The notes under the pieces: model-generated
Database searches by the model: none
Told to the model about the DNA's origin: nothing
The model's input: the letters and a program-made list of their open reading frames with translations, nothing else
Shown: one piece after another, positions 50,053 through 59,377 of the stretch
Layout of the letters: each line of letters starts with the position of its first letter
How positions within the stretch are numbered: position 1 is the first letter of the stretch
Made by a program: the position numbers and the translations under genes
DNA from: Paenibacillus sabinae T27
GTDB taxonomy: Bacteria > Bacillota > Bacilli > Paenibacillales > Paenibacillaceae
NCBI RefSeq assembly: GCF_000612505.1
Contig: NZ_CP004078.1
Span: 4,735,001 to 4,799,000 of the forward strand
Reading direction: 5' to 3'
DNA: 64,000 nucleotides

Positions 50053-50924
50053 GGCAGCGGGGACAGCGGATTCGCCGGCGGGAGAGCCGGGAGCATAGGG
50101 ACCGCTGGATGATTACCTACGCCGATCTGATTACGCTGCTGCTGATCTTTTTTGTTGTTTTATATGCCATGAGCAGTCTCGATCAGGAAAAATACGGCAG
50201 CGTAATCGCCTCGCTTCAGCGTTCGTTCCAGACCGGAAGCGGCATCCTGGACGGCGGAAGCGGGGTGCTGAACGGCGGGAACGGCCTGAAAAACGGGCAG
50301 AACAGCACCGGCAGCGGCTCCACTGGCCTCTCCTCCCCCTCGCCCGCATCAAGCGCCGGAGCATCAGCCGGAACGGGAGACGGAAGCGGTCAGGTCGGAG
50401 CGACACCTAGCGCGGAGGCGTCGCCGTCGCCCCGAGAGCTGGCCTTCCGCCGGCAGGAAGCGAAGCTGGCCGAACTGATGAACGTGATCACAAGATACGT
50501 GAAGGACAATCAGCTTGGCGACCAGATTTTTGTCGCAGACAAGCCGCAGGGCATCGCCATCACCCTCAGCGACCGTTTCCTGTTCGACGTCGGGAAGGCG
50601 GATCTGAAGCCCGCCGCGTTCCCCGCGCTGCGCCAGCTGTCCGGCTTGTTCCGCGGCATCGGCGCGACGGTCAGCATCGAGGGTCATACCGACAACACAC
50701 CGGTGCTTCCCTCCTCCCGTTATAAGGACAATTGGGAGCTGTCGGGAGCGCGCGCGCTGTCCGTCCTGCGTTTTTTTCTGGATGAGGAAAGCCTGAGCCC
50801 CGGCCAGTTCCAGTATGCGGGTTACGCCGACACGCGTCCCGCCGCAGACAACACCATGGAGAGCGGACGCCAGAAGAACCGCCGGGTGGAGATTATCGTC
50901 CTGCGGCAGCTGCAGGAAGAGTGA
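50049..50924 (+). CDS. Flagellar stator subunit, MotB/MotS family
   Basis: A 291-residue partner of the MotA-like protein. Basic N-terminus, one helix with the ion-carrying Asp26 in WMITYADLITLLLIFFVVLYAM, a Gly/Ser-rich linker at about 60-125, and an OmpA-like peptidoglycan-binding domain (SIEGHTDNTPVLPSSRYKDNWELSGARA, about 205-285). The long low-complexity linker replaces the plug-to-OmpA spacer. ATGA-coupled to its partner. No other flagellar genes in the window, as is common for stator pairs. Confidence 0.9.
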   Translation: MRQRGQRIRRRESREHRDRWMITYADLITLLLIFFVVLYAMSSLDQEKYGSVIASLQRSFQTGSGILDGGSGVLNGGNGLKNGQNSTGSGSTGLSSPSPASSAGASAGTGDGSGQVGATPSAEASPSPRELAFRRQEAKLAELMNVITRYVKDNQLGDQIFVADKPQGIAITLSDRFLFDVGKADLKPAAFPALRQLSGLFRGIGATVSIEGHTDNTPVLPSSRYKDNWELSGARALSVLRFFLDEESLSPGQFQYAGYADTRPAADNTMESGRQKNRRVEIIVLRQLQEE

Positions 50925-51073
50925 ACGGCTTTGACAGCCAAAAGCGTCTTTGAACCGAACGCACCAAATGCCCCGACGCATAGCGCAGCCTCCCTGCTGA
51001 ACCCGGTGTAGGACGATGCCTGCCGGGAACAGCCAACTATGACTGAAGCAGCAAAAAACGAATAAGCCTGCAA

Positions 51074-51124
51074 GGCGGATTTTCAGCGGCATACTCACTT
51101 GCCGTTCGCTAAAATCGGCTTTTT
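51074..51124 (+). terminator. Probable terminator after the stator genes
   Basis: GGCGGATTTT pairs imperfectly with AAAATCGGCT and an inner GGCA/TGCC stem, followed by TTTTT. It lies 150 bases past the stop. The rest of the 50925-51349 gap shows no gene. Confidence 0.6.
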
Positions 51125-51349
51125 CGTGCTGCTTTTTTATACACAGGTTCTCCTGCCCGACCGGACTCAAGGACGTTAATGGCGCCGCCAAGTTTACCTC
51201 CTTACTTAATTGCGTTAAGTATCATAAAGACTAAGCCTAGCCACAATATGCATATACAATTATTAACAACTTTAATCATTAATAACTTTAAGAAGAAGGA
51301 ACGGCAATAAGCTCTAAGCTTTTAAATTATTAAAAAAGAGGGATTATCT

Positions 51350-52573
51350 ATGAACGATTCGCCAATCACCCGTCCCGATTTCGCCGATCCTTCATTTTTG
51401 AAACGGCATATTCTGGACACGGTTCGTTTTTACGCTCCCCGCTGCATCGACCATGTCAACGGCGGTTACATCAACTGCTTTCTGGACGACGGGACCGTAT
51501 GCGATTACGAGACGAAACACCTCGTTGGAATGACGCGGTTTATTTATACGTTCAGCGCGGCTCTGCTCGTTGGAGGGCCTGAGAAGTATCGCGGGGCTGT
51601 GGAGCACGGACTGCGCTTTCTTCGGGAGTGCCAATGGGATCATGAGCATGGAGGGTATTTTTGGACGCTGAAGGGCCGGAATCCGGTTGACAAAAGAAAG
51701 CTTGCCTACGGCAACGCGTTTGCCTTATTGGCAGCCTCTACCGCTCTTAAAGCGGGAATCCCCACAGCTAGGGCGGTGATCGGCGAAGTCTACGAGGTGC
51801 TGGAGAAGCATTTCTGGAATGAACAGGACGGTCTGTACGCTGATGAAGCGTCCCGAGACTGGTCTGATGTGTCTCCCTATCGCGGACAAAATGCAAACAT
51901 GCATCTAACCGAAGCGATGATGGCGGCTTACGAGGCTACCGGCGAAAAGCGCTATCTCGATCGTGCCTATACGCTCGCGCATTCCGTCATGTTCAAGCTG
52001 CTTCCGTTATCGGGCCAGCTGATCTGGGAGCACTACACAGCCGACTGGGGAATCGACTGGAATTACAACAAGGGCAATAATAAGGACGAATTCCGGCCTT
52101 ACGGCTATATTTTCGGCCACTCCATCGAGTGGGCCAAGCTGCTTCTATTGCTTAACCGGGTGTGTCCGCAAGCATGGCTTGTGCCGCAGGCGGAGCGGTT
52201 GTTCCGGGAGGCGGTGGATAAAGGGCTGGACCGGCAGCATGGCGGTATTTTTTACTCAATGTCTCCTGAGGACGGACGAATCATCGATTCGGATAAGCGG
52301 TACTGGGTCATGGCCGAGACGATTGGCGCTGCCGCCCTGCTCGCCGAAGGCACGGGGCAGCCGGAATACCGGAAGTTTTACGAGGATATTTTTGGCTACT
52401 GCTGGACCCATTTCGTCGACCATACTTATGGAGCGTGGTATCAGCTTTTGGATGCGTCTAACCGGAAGTACAACAGCATCAAAAGTCCGCCGCCGAAGAC
52501 CGACTATCACCCCATCACTAACTGCATAACGGCTATTTCCGTTTGGGAAACCGCAGCAGGCAAGTCTTTTTGA
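51350..52573 (+). CDS. AGE-family sugar epimerase/isomerase
   Basis: A 407-residue alpha/alpha-barrel enzyme of the N-acylglucosamine 2-epimerase family, which also includes mannose isomerase (YihS type) and cellobiose 2-epimerase. The two catalytic His positions are visible in YGYIFGHSIEWAKLL and PPKTDYHPITN; other barrel motifs are HGGYFWTLKGR, YGNAFALLA and RGQNANMHLTEAMMAAYEAT. The last is typical of the mannose/fructose isomerase branch, but the substrate is not certain. GAGGGATTATCT precedes ATG. Monocistronic. Confidence 0.88.
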   Translation: MNDSPITRPDFADPSFLKRHILDTVRFYAPRCIDHVNGGYINCFLDDGTVCDYETKHLVGMTRFIYTFSAALLVGGPEKYRGAVEHGLRFLRECQWDHEHGGYFWTLKGRNPVDKRKLAYGNAFALLAASTALKAGIPTARAVIGEVYEVLEKHFWNEQDGLYADEASRDWSDVSPYRGQNANMHLTEAMMAAYEATGEKRYLDRAYTLAHSVMFKLLPLSGQLIWEHYTADWGIDWNYNKGNNKDEFRPYGYIFGHSIEWAKLLLLLNRVCPQAWLVPQAERLFREAVDKGLDRQHGGIFYSMSPEDGRIIDSDKRYWVMAETIGAAALLAEGTGQPEYRKFYEDIFGYCWTHFVDHTYGAWYQLLDASNRKYNSIKSPPPKTDYHPITNCITAISVWETAAGKSF

Positions 52574-52720
52574 GCGGATACGCAATATCGAATGGGAGCG
52601 GCTTTAAGCCGGGAGATTCAGAGGGAATCAAGGGAAATTCGCAGGAAATTCATGCGTAATTGAACAGGAAAAAATATACATTGTGTGGAAAGAGTAAGCA
52701 AAGGAGATGTTGCGATAGCC

Positions 52721-53362
52721 ATGGCTTCTCTTGTCCGCGCTTTACGCGATCCGAACCGGTGGCGAACCACCCTGTATACCGTTGGCCTGCCGTTGGTCAG
52801 TCTCGCTTTTCATGCCGTTTTTCTAATGTTTTTAATGATTTTCGGCGGGTTTGTATTTTTCTTCGGGGTCTCTCCGCATCTGTTCTGGGATGTTCCTTCA
52901 GGTATGCCGACAGGCTGGAGACTTTCGGTGATAAGGAGCTATTTGCTGGCCTTTGGCGCTCTGTACGCGCTCGTCTGGTGCGGGTATTGGTGGATTCTGC
53001 GGGCGCTGAACGATGGCAAGATCCGGGCGTTTCCGCTTCATGTGCTGGCCGCCTGGCTGCCTCTTCTCGCGGGGGTGTATTTTGCCGATCCGGTCAACAA
53101 TCCGAATGCCATGATTCCAACCCCTGTCGCCGAGATTACCTTTACGATGAGCACCGCCTTGATGACCACTTCGCTGTTCCCTTTCTACTCCGCAGCCGTT
53201 TACTGGCTGGTGTTTTCCCCTTCTATCCGGAGGCCCCGGAAGATAGGACGGCTTCTCGGACTGTGGATTCTTTTTGCGGCAGCCTGCTTGTTTCTGGAGC
53301 CTTTCTTCTGGCATCTGGCGCCATCGATCTACGAGGGAATCGCCGGGTTTCCGACTCGGTAG
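52721..53362 (+). CDS. Polytopic membrane protein of unknown function
   Basis: About 213 residues with five hydrophobic stretches (about 20-42, 65-90, 100-115, 135-160, 175-195). The N-terminus (VRALRDPNRWR) is basic and cytoplasmic. It loosely recalls Yip1/DUF-type membrane proteins but no motif settles this. The ATG at 52721 is 14 bases from AAAGGAG; a GTG at 52685 is upstream of that site and less likely. Followed by a hairpin repeat array. Confidence 0.6.
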   Translation: MASLVRALRDPNRWRTTLYTVGLPLVSLAFHAVFLMFLMIFGGFVFFFGVSPHLFWDVPSGMPTGWRLSVIRSYLLAFGALYALVWCGYWWILRALNDGKIRAFPLHVLAAWLPLLAGVYFADPVNNPNAMIPTPVAEITFTMSTALMTTSLFPFYSAAVYWLVFSPSIRRPRKIGRLLGLWILFAAACLFLEPFFWHLAPSIYEGIAGFPTR

Positions 53363-53435
53363 CATCCTGCGGAACGGTTGGAATCAGCAAGACGCAAGGC
53401 TAAACAACCTCACCCACCTTGCAAAAAACAAAAAA

Positions 53436-53690
53436 GGCGGGCCTTGGTCCGGCGGATCGGTCCGCTTCTCCAAAGCCTGCCTGTGAATTTCGCCCGGGGT
53501 ACGGCGAATCCGCCGCTGTCCAAGCCCGCCATAAATTCCGGCTTTGGTCCGGCAAATTTGCCGCTGTCCAAAGCCTGCCTGAGAATTTCGGCCGGGGTAC
53601 GGCGAATCCGCCGCTGTCCAAAGCCCGCCATAAATTCCGGCTTTGGTCCGGTGAATCCGTCGTGTCCAAGCCCGCCCGTGCTGTTTTTTT
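53436..53690. repeat. Array of five hairpin-forming units of about 50 bp
   Basis: Units start with GGT(C/A)CGG at 53446, 53498, 53546, 53596 and 53645, alternating between two types (GGTCC and GGTAC) so that the true period is about 99 bases. Each has a CGGC...GCCG core palindrome flanked by a CCAAAGCC or CCAAGCCC arm; in the third unit GGCTTTGG (53540-53547) and CCAAAGCC (53567-53574) close an outer stem. The array ends in TTTTTTT near 53685, so it can end transcripts of the upstream membrane protein gene. Frames through it are artefacts of the period. Confidence 0.9.
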
Positions 53691-53804
53691 CTCATGATTA
53701 ATTCCGTATGCAGTACGGCTCAAACTCCGCCTCCGGCATCCTTATCAGAGTAGCATTCGCTCCTCTACCTGCCAAAATCGAAATGAGCCGAAAAAGACGA
53801 AGCG

Positions 53805-53983
53805 GAATTTCTCCCTCTTATTTTTCAAAAAAGAGACCTCTTTCCGAATTAAGCTGGAAAATCTCCCTCTAAATTCGGCGCTTTAGCCGGAAATGAAGAA
53901 AAAACAGCGGATAAACCGGAGGTTTTCCCGTTTATTGAGCGAATCATCTATTTCCCCAAAAATAAACCGGAGGTTTTCCCGTT
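53805..53983. repeat. Second, decayed repeat pair family of about 51-52 bp
   Basis: ATAAACCGGAGGTTTTCCCG occurs at 53911 and again at 53962, 51 bases apart; TCTCCCTCT occurs at 53810 and 53862, 52 bases apart. These lie in a gene-free stretch (53691-54072) between the hairpin array and gcvH. Confidence 0.65.
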
Positions 53984-54072
53984 CACTTAGAAATCCGATG
54001 CCGGTCCAAGTACGAACGGAACTATCCCTTTAACGCATTAGCCGATTATCAGGTTAACCGATTACCGGCCTG

Positions 54073-54465
54073 CTACTCCCCAACCAGCTCACGATAAGCC
54101 GCCGCATCCAGCAGCCCGGCCGTCGCGGAAGCGTAATCGCCCTCGATCTCCACCTCGTAAATCCAGCCCTCGCCGTACGGCTGCCCGTTTAGCAGCTCGG
54201 GGCTGTCTTCCAGCGCCTCGTTGACCCGTGTCACCGTTCCCGAAATCGGAGAATATAATTCGGATACGGTCTTGACCGATTCGATGCTGCCTACGCTGTC
54301 GCCGGCGCTCACCGCCGTGCCGATTTCCGGAAACTCCACGAATACGATATCGCCAAGCAGATGCTGGGCATGGTCGGTGATGCCTACGCGCACGATTTGG
54401 CCTTCGCCCTGCTGCGCCCACTCATGCTCTTCGCTGTACCGGAGATTGTCTAGCACTTCACTCAT
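54073..54465 (-). CDS. gcvH: Glycine cleavage system H protein GcvH
   Basis: Lipoyl carrier protein shuttling the aminomethyl group between GcvP, GcvT and Lpd, also a route for lipoate to other enzymes in Bacillales. 130 residues from ATG 54465 (AGAGGCGG upstream); an earlier ATG at 54501 adds 12 unneeded residues. The lipoyl-lysine is Lys65 in GSIESVKTVSELYSP. It is divergent from the riboswitch-led gcvT-PA-PB operon, so it is separately expressed, which fits its housekeeping lipoate role. Confidence 0.96.
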   Translation of the reverse strand: MSEVLDNLRYSEEHEWAQQGEGQIVRVGITDHAQHLLGDIVFVEFPEIGTAVSAGDSVGSIESVKTVSELYSPISGTVTRVNEALEDSPELLNGQPYGEGWIYEVEIEGDYASATAGLLDAAAYRELVGE

Positions 54466-54589
54466 TTTCGATAGCCGCCTCTTTTCATTATTGGGAGTCA
54501 TAAATTAGTTATAGACTAAGTTATGCCCTTATCGGGTGTCAATATTTCTGACAGGAAAATAATTTTGCCCGGTATTTGATCGAATGTGG

Positions 54590-54618
54590 TTGACACCGGT
54601 CGGGGAATCCAGTATTAA
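54590..54618 (+). promoter_or_regulatory. Sigma-A promoter of the glycine riboswitch/gcv operon
   Basis: TTGACA (54590-54595), 17-base spacer, TATTAA (54613-54618), about 35 bases ahead of the first aptamer. Confidence 0.85.
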
Positions 54619-54654
54619 TGGAGTGAGAAGAATCACATACAAACAGCGAATGAT

Positions 54655-54908
54655 GGTATAGGGAGAGACCGTCCCCCGAAGACGGCGCCGAAGGAGTAAG
54701 CCTTGAACCAAGGTGAATCTCTCAGGCAAAAGGACCTCTGCCGGACGCATCTCTGGAGAGCACTGGGCGCCTGGCAGCGAACGGTCACCAACGGGGAAAC
54801 CTGCTCAAAGTCAAAGCCAAACCGCCGTCAGAACGGCCGCGGCTAAAGCTGAACTGCCGGACTGCCGAAGTCCGAAAGCGGGGTAACTCTCAGGTACAAA
54901 GGACAGAG
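54655..54908 (+). ncRNA. Tandem glycine riboswitch (two aptamers)
   Basis: Aptamer 1 (about 54655-54740) has GGGAGAGACC, CGCCGAAGGAGTAAGCC and AATCTCTCAGGCAAAAGGAC. Aptamer 2 (about 54748-54908) begins CTCTGGAGAGCACTGG, has ACCAACGGGGAAACC and ends AACTCTCAGGTACAAAGGACAG. These are the conserved J-strands of the gcvT-type riboswitch. Position before gcvT fits glycine-induced expression of the cleavage system. The second aptamer has an extended P3 arm. Confidence 0.96.
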
Positions 54909-54965
54909 CGAAAGACGAACGAGTGTGCAGATGCTGCGCAATTCGTCTTTTGGCTGTCCTTTTTT
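54899..54965 (+). terminator. Riboswitch expression platform terminator
   Basis: GGACAG at 54901-54906, the last conserved part of aptamer 2, pairs with CTGTCC (54954-54959); AAAGACGAA/TTCGTCTTT extends the stem and TTTTTT follows. Glycine binding would hold GGACAG in the aptamer and let transcription go on: an ON switch. Confidence 0.9.
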
Positions 54966-55144
54966 GCGCTTGCCACTAGAGTCACCAATGGGATTCACGC
55001 ATCTGGTTTTGGAATGGGCGGCAGTGGGCAAGCTACATTTTTACGGAAACCATGAGCCCCTTTTCTGCCCTACCTCAAAGAAATTTTAAGGCGGTGCAGC
55101 AAGCGCGGGTGCTCTGCCAGGTCTCTCAACATTTATGGGGCACG

Positions 55145-55189
55145 AAGAAACGCCGGACGGGGTCCCTGCTGGACGCTGCCGCGTTTCTT
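55145..55189 (+). other. Second hairpin in the gcvT leader
   Basis: AAGAAACGC (55145-55153) pairs with GCGTTTCTT (55181-55189); only TTTTG follows, so termination is weak. It lies in a leader of about 280 bases between the riboswitch terminator and gcvT that holds no open frame of note. Confidence 0.45.
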
Positions 55190-55248
55190 TTGAAAATATA
55201 GGGTAAATCCAAATTCTTGCATTACAAAATTTCACGGGGAGTGACGAT

Positions 55249-56352
55249 ATGAGCGCTTTGAAAAGAACGCCTTTTTTCGCCTTCTACTCCGCTTATCCGG
55301 AGTCCAGGAGCATTGATTTCGGCGGCTGGGAACTGCCGGTGCAGTTCGCCGGCATCCAGAAAGAGCACGAAGCGGTGCGCAGCCGTGCGGGTTTGTTCGA
55401 CGTCTCGCATATGGGCGAATTTATGGTGACCGGCAGCGGAGCGGAAGCTTACCTGCAGCGCATGACGACCAACGATGTCGGCAGGCTCGCGGACGGCCAG
55501 GCGCAGTATTCGCTCCTCTGCTATCCGGATGGCGGCACGGTCGACGACCTGCTTGTCTACCGTCTGGGTGAAGGACGCTACATGCTGGTCGTGAATGCGT
55601 CCAACATCGGCAAGGACTTCCAGTGGCTTCAGGACCATCTGCCGGAGAGCGGCGTGGAGCTTACGGACCGCTCGGAGGAGACGCTGCTGCTCGCGGTTCA
55701 GGGGCCGCATGCCGAGCGGATCATAAGCGAAGTCACCGATGTGCCGCTGGCGGATCTGAAGCCGTTCCATTTCGTGGAACGGGCAGCCGTGTGCGGCGTG
55801 GAAGTGCTGCTGTCGCGCACAGGCTATACCGGCGAGGACGGCTTCGAGCTGTATGCTCCGGTTGACGCTGCGGCGGCGCTGTGGAACGGGCTGCTCGAAG
55901 CGGGCAGCGCCCACGGGCTTATGCCGGCTGGCCTCGGCGCGCGCGACACGCTTCGCTTCGAAGCGAAGCTGCCGCTGTACGGCCAGGAGCTGTCGCAGGA
56001 CATCTCGCCGCTGGAAGCCGGGCTCGGCTTCTTCGTGAAGCTGGATAAGGCCGATTTTATCGGCCGCGAGGCGCTGCTGGCCCAGAAGGAGCAGGGCGTT
56101 CCGCGCCGCCTGGTCGGCATTGAAATGATCGACCGCGGCATTCCCCGGTCGCATTATCCGGTATATGCGGGCGGCCAGCAGATCGGCGAGATTACGACCG
56201 GCACGCAGTCGCCGACGCTGAAGCGGAACCTGGGGCTTGCCCTGGTGGATGCCCGGTACGGCGAAATCGGAACGGAACTGGAAGTTGAAATTCGCGGCAA
56301 GCGGCTTAAAGCCGCCGTCGTGAAAGCCCCTTTTTACAAGAAGAGCCGTTAA
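55249..56352 (+). CDS. gcvT: Glycine cleavage system T protein (aminomethyltransferase) GcvT
   Basis: Moves the methylene unit from lipoyl-GcvH to tetrahydrofolate, releasing ammonia. 367 residues, normal length. Seen: [26 protein letters not shown], the catalytic-Asp region [30 protein letters not shown], and [25 protein letters not shown] precedes ATG. First of three genes under glycine riboswitch control. Confidence 0.98.
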   Translation: MSALKRTPFFAFYSAYPESRSIDFGGWELPVQFAGIQKEHEAVRSRAGLFDVSHMGEFMVTGSGAEAYLQRMTTNDVGRLADGQAQYSLLCYPDGGTVDDLLVYRLGEGRYMLVVNASNIGKDFQWLQDHLPESGVELTDRSEETLLLAVQGPHAERIISEVTDVPLADLKPFHFVERAAVCGVEVLLSRTGYTGEDGFELYAPVDAAAALWNGLLEAGSAHGLMPAGLGARDTLRFEAKLPLYGQELSQDISPLEAGLGFFVKLDKADFIGREALLAQKEQGVPRRLVGIEMIDRGIPRSHYPVYAGGQQIGEITTGTQSPTLKRNLGLALVDARYGEIGTELEVEIRGKRLKAAVVKAPFYKKSR

Positions 56353-56442
56353 GGACCTGCCTGTGCAGGACATAACCTATTCATTAATCAGCTTTATAAT
56401 TAATCAGCTTCATCATTAATCACCCAAGGAGTGAATCCGAAA

Positions 56443-57795
56443 ATGAAGCATCGTTATCTGCCAATGACCGAGCAGGACCGCAGCGAAATGCTGGCGGAAA
56501 TCGGGATTCAGTCCGTGGAAGAGCTGTTCGCCGATATTCCCGAAGCCGTGCGCTACAAAGGCCGGTTGCCCATGTCCGAAGCGCTGGACGAATACGCCCT
56601 GCTGCGGCATATGAAACGTCTCTCGGACAAAAACGCCGACTTCGACAGCCACATCAGCTTTCTGGGCGCGGGCCTCTACGATCACCATGTTCCCGTCGTC
56701 ATCAACCATGTCATTTCCCGTTCGGAATTTTATACGGCTTACACGCCTTACCAGCCGGAGATCAGCCAGGGCGAGCTGCAGGCGATCTTCGAATTCCAGT
56801 CGTACATCTGCGAGCTGACCGGCATGAAGGTCGCCAACGCCAGCATGTACGACGGCGCGACGGCCTTGTCCGAGGCGGCGGTACTGGCTTCCGGCGCTAC
56901 GAAGCGCAAGAAAATCGTCGTCAGCAGCGCGGTTCATCCCGAAGCGCGGCAGGTGCTGAAGACGTCCGCCGCCGGACTCGGCCTTGAAATCGCCGAGGTC
57001 GGCTGCACAGACGGCGTCACCGATCTTGCACTGCTGGCGCAGGCGATTGACGGCGACACAGCGGCGGTGCTGGTACAGTACCCGAACTTCTTCGGGTGCA
57101 TCGAGAACCTGGCCGCCATCGAGAAGCTGACGCATGACGCCAAGGCGCTGCTCGTCGTCAGCGCCAATCCCCTTGCCCTCGGCGTGCTGGAAACGCCGGG
57201 CAAGCTGGGCGCCGACATTGTCGTCGGCGACGCCCAGCCGCTCGGCATCAATGCCTCGCTCGGGGGGCCGACCTGCGGCTACTTCGCGGTCGCGGAGCAT
57301 CTCATGCGCCGCATCCCCGGCCGCATCGTTGGCCAGACGGTCGACCGCAGCGGCAAGCGCGGCTTCGTGCTGACGCTGCAGGCCCGGGAGCAGCATATCC
57401 GCCGCGAGAAAGCGACGTCGAACATCTGCTCCAACCAGGCGCTGCTCGCGCTCTGCGCGTCGGTCTACCTGTCCGTCATGGGCAAGGAAGGCGTCCGCGA
57501 GGTCGGCGGGCTGAACATCCGCAAGAGCCATTACGCCGCCGCCCGGCTTGGAGCTATCCAAGGCGTCAAGGTTGCCTTCGGCTCCCCGTTCTTCAACGAA
57601 TTCGTGCTGAAGCTGCCGGAGGGCAGCGATCCGGGCGCGGTTAACGCCAAGCTGCTGAAAGAGGGCTTCCTCGGCGGTTACGATCTCGGCAAGGATTACC
57701 CGGAGCTTGCCGGCCACATGCTGATTGCCGTAACGGAGAAACGGAGCAAGAGTGAAATCGACGAATTTGCAAGCGCACTGGAGGGCTGTTTATGA
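56443..57795 (+). CDS. gcvPA: Glycine dehydrogenase (decarboxylating) subunit 1 GcvPA
   Basis: N-terminal half of the split P-protein, 450 residues; pairs with GcvPB to decarboxylate glycine. Motifs: [63 protein letters not shown] at 56443 is 11 bases from AAGGAG; a GTG at 56431 overlaps that site. The preceding gap contains a small direct repeat of ATTAATCAGCTT. Overlaps gcvPB by ATGA. Confidence 0.97.
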   Translation: MKHRYLPMTEQDRSEMLAEIGIQSVEELFADIPEAVRYKGRLPMSEALDEYALLRHMKRLSDKNADFDSHISFLGAGLYDHHVPVVINHVISRSEFYTAYTPYQPEISQGELQAIFEFQSYICELTGMKVANASMYDGATALSEAAVLASGATKRKKIVVSSAVHPEARQVLKTSAAGLGLEIAEVGCTDGVTDLALLAQAIDGDTAAVLVQYPNFFGCIENLAAIEKLTHDAKALLVVSANPLALGVLETPGKLGADIVVGDAQPLGINASLGGPTCGYFAVAEHLMRRIPGRIVGQTVDRSGKRGFVLTLQAREQHIRREKATSNICSNQALLALCASVYLSVMGKEGVREVGGLNIRKSHYAAARLGAIQGVKVAFGSPFFNEFVLKLPEGSDPGAVNAKLLKEGFLGGYDLGKDYPELAGHMLIAVTEKRSKSEIDEFASALEGCL

Positions 57796-59252
57796 AACCG
57801 GAACAAAGCCTTATCTTTGAACTAAGCCGTCCCGGACGCGCCGCCTACTCCCTTCCGGAATGCGATGTGCCGGCGGAGGAAGGCCTGGATACGCTGATTC
57901 CCGCCGAGCTGCTGCGGAGCGAACCGGCGGTGCTGCCGGAAGTGTCCGAGGTGGATGTCATCCGCCATTACACCGCTCTGTCCCGCCGCAACTTCGGCGT
58001 CGACAACGGCTTCTATCCGCTCGGCTCCTGTACGATGAAATATAATCCGAAGATCAACGAGGATGTTGCCCGCTTCCCGGGATTCGCGAAGATCCATCCG
58101 TACCAGCCGGAGGAGAGCATCCAGGGCGCGCTGGAGCTGATGCATACGCTGCAGAGCGACCTGGCCGCGCTGACCGGCATGGATGCCGTATCGCTCCAGC
58201 CCGCCGCCGGCGCGCACGGCGAATGGACCGGGCTGATGATGATCCGCGCCTATCACGAAGCGCGCGGCGAAGTCCGGACCAAGGTCATCGTTCCGGACTC
58301 CTCGCACGGCACGAACCCGGCCAGCGCTTCGGCGGCCGGGCTGACGACAGTGACCATTCCGTCCAATGAACAGGGAATGGTCGATCTGGAGGCGCTGAAG
58401 CAAGCGGTCGGCAGCGACACCGCTGCGCTTATGCTGACCAACCCGAGCACGCTCGGCCTGTTCGAGACGCAGATTGTGGAGATCGCCCGGATCGTGCACG
58501 AAGCGGGCGGCCTGCTCTACTATGACGGCGCGAATTCGAACGCGATCATGGGCATTACCCGCCCCGGCGACATGGGCTTCGACGTTGTGCATCTCAACCT
58601 GCACAAGACGATGAGCACGCCGCACGGCGGCGGCGGCCCGGGCGCCGGTCCGGTAGGCGTCAAGGCGAAGCTGGCACCGTTTCTTCCCGGCCCGACTGTG
58701 GCCAAAACAGAGGACGGCGGCTTCAAGCTTCAAGCAGGCGGACCGCAGTCGATCGGCCGCGTGAAGGCATACTACGGCAACTTCGGCATTCTCGTTCGCG
58801 CCTACACGTACATCCGCACCTACGGTCCGGACGGACTGCGCGAGGTGTCGGAGAACGCGGTGCTGAACGCCAATTATATGCTGAGCCGCCTCGCGCCGCA
58901 TTTCGAGGTGCCTTACCCCGGCATCTGCAAGCATGAATTCGTCCTGTCCGGCAAAAACCTGAAACCATACGGCATCCGCACGCTCGATGTCGCCAAACGC
59001 CTGCTCGACTTCGGCTACCATCCGCCGACCGTCTACTTCCCGCTTAATGTCGAGGAGTGCATCATGATCGAGCCGACCGAGACGGAGAGCAAAGAAACGC
59101 TCGACGGGTTCATCGATACGATGATCCGGATCGTGCAGGAATCGAAGGAGACGCCAGAAATCGTTCTGAACGCGCCGCATACTACGGAAATCAGCCGCCT
59201 TGACGAGACGCAGGCAGCGCGGAAGCCTGTGCTGAACTGCTCCTGTGGTTAA
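57792..59252 (+). CDS. gcvPB: Glycine dehydrogenase (decarboxylating) subunit 2 GcvPB
   Basis: C-terminal, PLP-bearing half of the split P-protein, 486 residues. The PLP lysine is Lys272 in [18 protein letters not shown]; other motifs are [23 protein letters not shown] and FYPL. The C-terminal tail ends CSCG, a common but unexplained feature in this family. Last gene of the operon, followed by a clear terminator. Confidence 0.98.
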   Translation: MKPEQSLIFELSRPGRAAYSLPECDVPAEEGLDTLIPAELLRSEPAVLPEVSEVDVIRHYTALSRRNFGVDNGFYPLGSCTMKYNPKINEDVARFPGFAKIHPYQPEESIQGALELMHTLQSDLAALTGMDAVSLQPAAGAHGEWTGLMMIRAYHEARGEVRTKVIVPDSSHGTNPASASAAGLTTVTIPSNEQGMVDLEALKQAVGSDTAALMLTNPSTLGLFETQIVEIARIVHEAGGLLYYDGANSNAIMGITRPGDMGFDVVHLNLHKTMSTPHGGGGPGAGPVGVKAKLAPFLPGPTVAKTEDGGFKLQAGGPQSIGRVKAYYGNFGILVRAYTYIRTYGPDGLREVSENAVLNANYMLSRLAPHFEVPYPGICKHEFVLSGKNLKPYGIRTLDVAKRLLDFGYHPPTVYFPLNVEECIMIEPTETESKETLDGFIDTMIRIVQESKETPEIVLNAPHTTEISRLDETQAARKPVLNCSCG

Positions 59253-59285
59253 GCGGGCTGCCGCACATCATTAACACAAACTTAG

Positions 59286-59339
59286 TCCCTCTTGAACATC
59301 CGATCGCCTTTTTCACCGGATGCGTCAAGAGGGATTTTT
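59286..59339 (+). terminator. Terminator of the gcv operon
   Basis: TCCCTCTTGA / TCAAGAGGGA outer stem, CATCCG/CGGATG inner stem, then TTTTT. Confidence 0.88.
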
Positions 59340-59377
59340 ACGTAGCTGAGAGGGTTATGCTCCCTGCCTTGTTACCT

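Noticed and set aside
49273..50924. ExbB/ExbD or TolQ/TolR pair
   Set aside because: The second protein has a MotB-type helix and an OmpA-like domain and the first has four helices, so a flagellar stator fits better.
53378..53723. Several overlapping repeat-containing frames in five of six frames
   Set aside because: The repeat period, close to a multiple of three, keeps frames open; no start signals and no shared reading frame preference.
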